Made by a program: the position numbers and the translations under genes. The notes beneath the pieces were generated by a model. The model made no database searches and was not told the DNA's origin. It saw only the letters and a list, made by a program, of their open reading frames with translations. 64,000 nt of DNA from Ruminococcus sp. (GTDB lineage Bacteria; Bacillota; Clostridia; Oscillospirales; Ruminococcaceae): NCBI GenBank assembly GCA_017542125.1, contig JAFXXU010000031.1, forward strand, positions 18,229 to 82,228. The letters are read 5' to 3'. This document shows, piece after piece, positions 63,840-64,000 of this stretch; the first letter of the stretch is position 1, and each line of letters opens with the position of its first letter.

Positions 63840-64000
63840 CTGTACTTTAAGGCAACACCGCACGACCCGCGGCTAGCGCCTCTGCACATCATCTGCTTGC
63901 CAGCTTTCCGTCATATTACCCAAATTCTCCTTGACTTGCGTCAGCAAGCCTACGTCGAATTTAGGCAATCTGACGAAAATCTGGACGGCGCATCTGATGC
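63840..64000. repeat. Possible dispersed repeat or gene end at the window edge
   Basis: The last 160 bp upstream of the lipid kinase gene contain no promoter I can see but have several small hairpins (CTTGC/GCAAG at about 63934-63947, GCATC/GATGC at the very end). An open frame on the minus strand runs in from the edge to a stop at 63873-63875, encoding at least 41 residues without a known domain. The composition suggests a family-specific intergenic repeat; only one copy is in the window. Confidence 0.3.

Overview
The window looks like the chromosome of a low-to-mid GC anaerobic Firmicute of the Ruminococcus type (Clostridia, Oscillospirales). The evidence is the Gram-positive gene orders rplS-lepB-rbgA-rnhB-yraN and tig-clpP-clpX, TTGACA-17-TATAAT promoters with GGAGG ribosome sites, lipoprotein signals instead of periplasmic ones, and several plant-polysaccharide glycosidases (two GH3, one GH31 alpha-xylosidase) plus a CotH-family lipoprotein. 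The genus is inference. No phage, insertion sequence or CRISPR array is visible.

Left part (1-27 kb). The window opens inside a cobalamin-riboswitch-controlled operon that encodes a small protein, a wall-anchored transcobalamin-like protein and a membrane-anchored DUF4430 protein. A GH3 glycosidase, a CapA-type lipoprotein, nadA, an alpha-xylosidase with a cre-like operator and nadE follow. Then come small conserved genes (DUF1508, deoxyinosine glycosylase, a lone prepilin), a carA-carB operon in which carB is fused to dapF, a lipoprotein, a NhaC antiporter, an apbE-NusG_II-Gx transporter operon, a 52-residue DUF3789 gene, a CheX/CheY-like pair and tRNA-Leu(CAA).

Middle (27-44 kb). This holds a GH3 enzyme with an inserted fascin-like domain, a DUF2461 gene, the CotH lipoprotein, metA, tig-clpP-clpX, a metallophosphoesterase, a DUF1540 gene, thrC, and the compact run lepB-lepB-rbgA-orf-rnhB-yraN next to rplS and its structured leader.

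Right part (44-64 kb). A TIGR03960/TIGR03936 radical SAM pair and an M50 peptidase precede a complete F-type ATP synthase operon. Its c subunit carries a two-carboxylate Na+-type site, and two small membrane genes sit between atpG and atpD. After this come surface or membrane proteins of unknown role, an HlyD-like adaptor lipoprotein, hemW, an EAL phosphodiesterase fused to a repetitive C-terminal solenoid, and a diacylglycerol-kinase-family lipid kinase.

Most transcription is leftward. Several units are separated by a terminator whose T-tract runs straight into the -35 box of the next promoter. The Na+-type c ring and the NhaC antiporter together suggest sodium bioenergetics (inference). The most novel-looking items are the transcobalamin-like B12 capture operon, the CarB-DapF fusion, the small genes inside the ATP synthase operon and the EAL-solenoid fusion.
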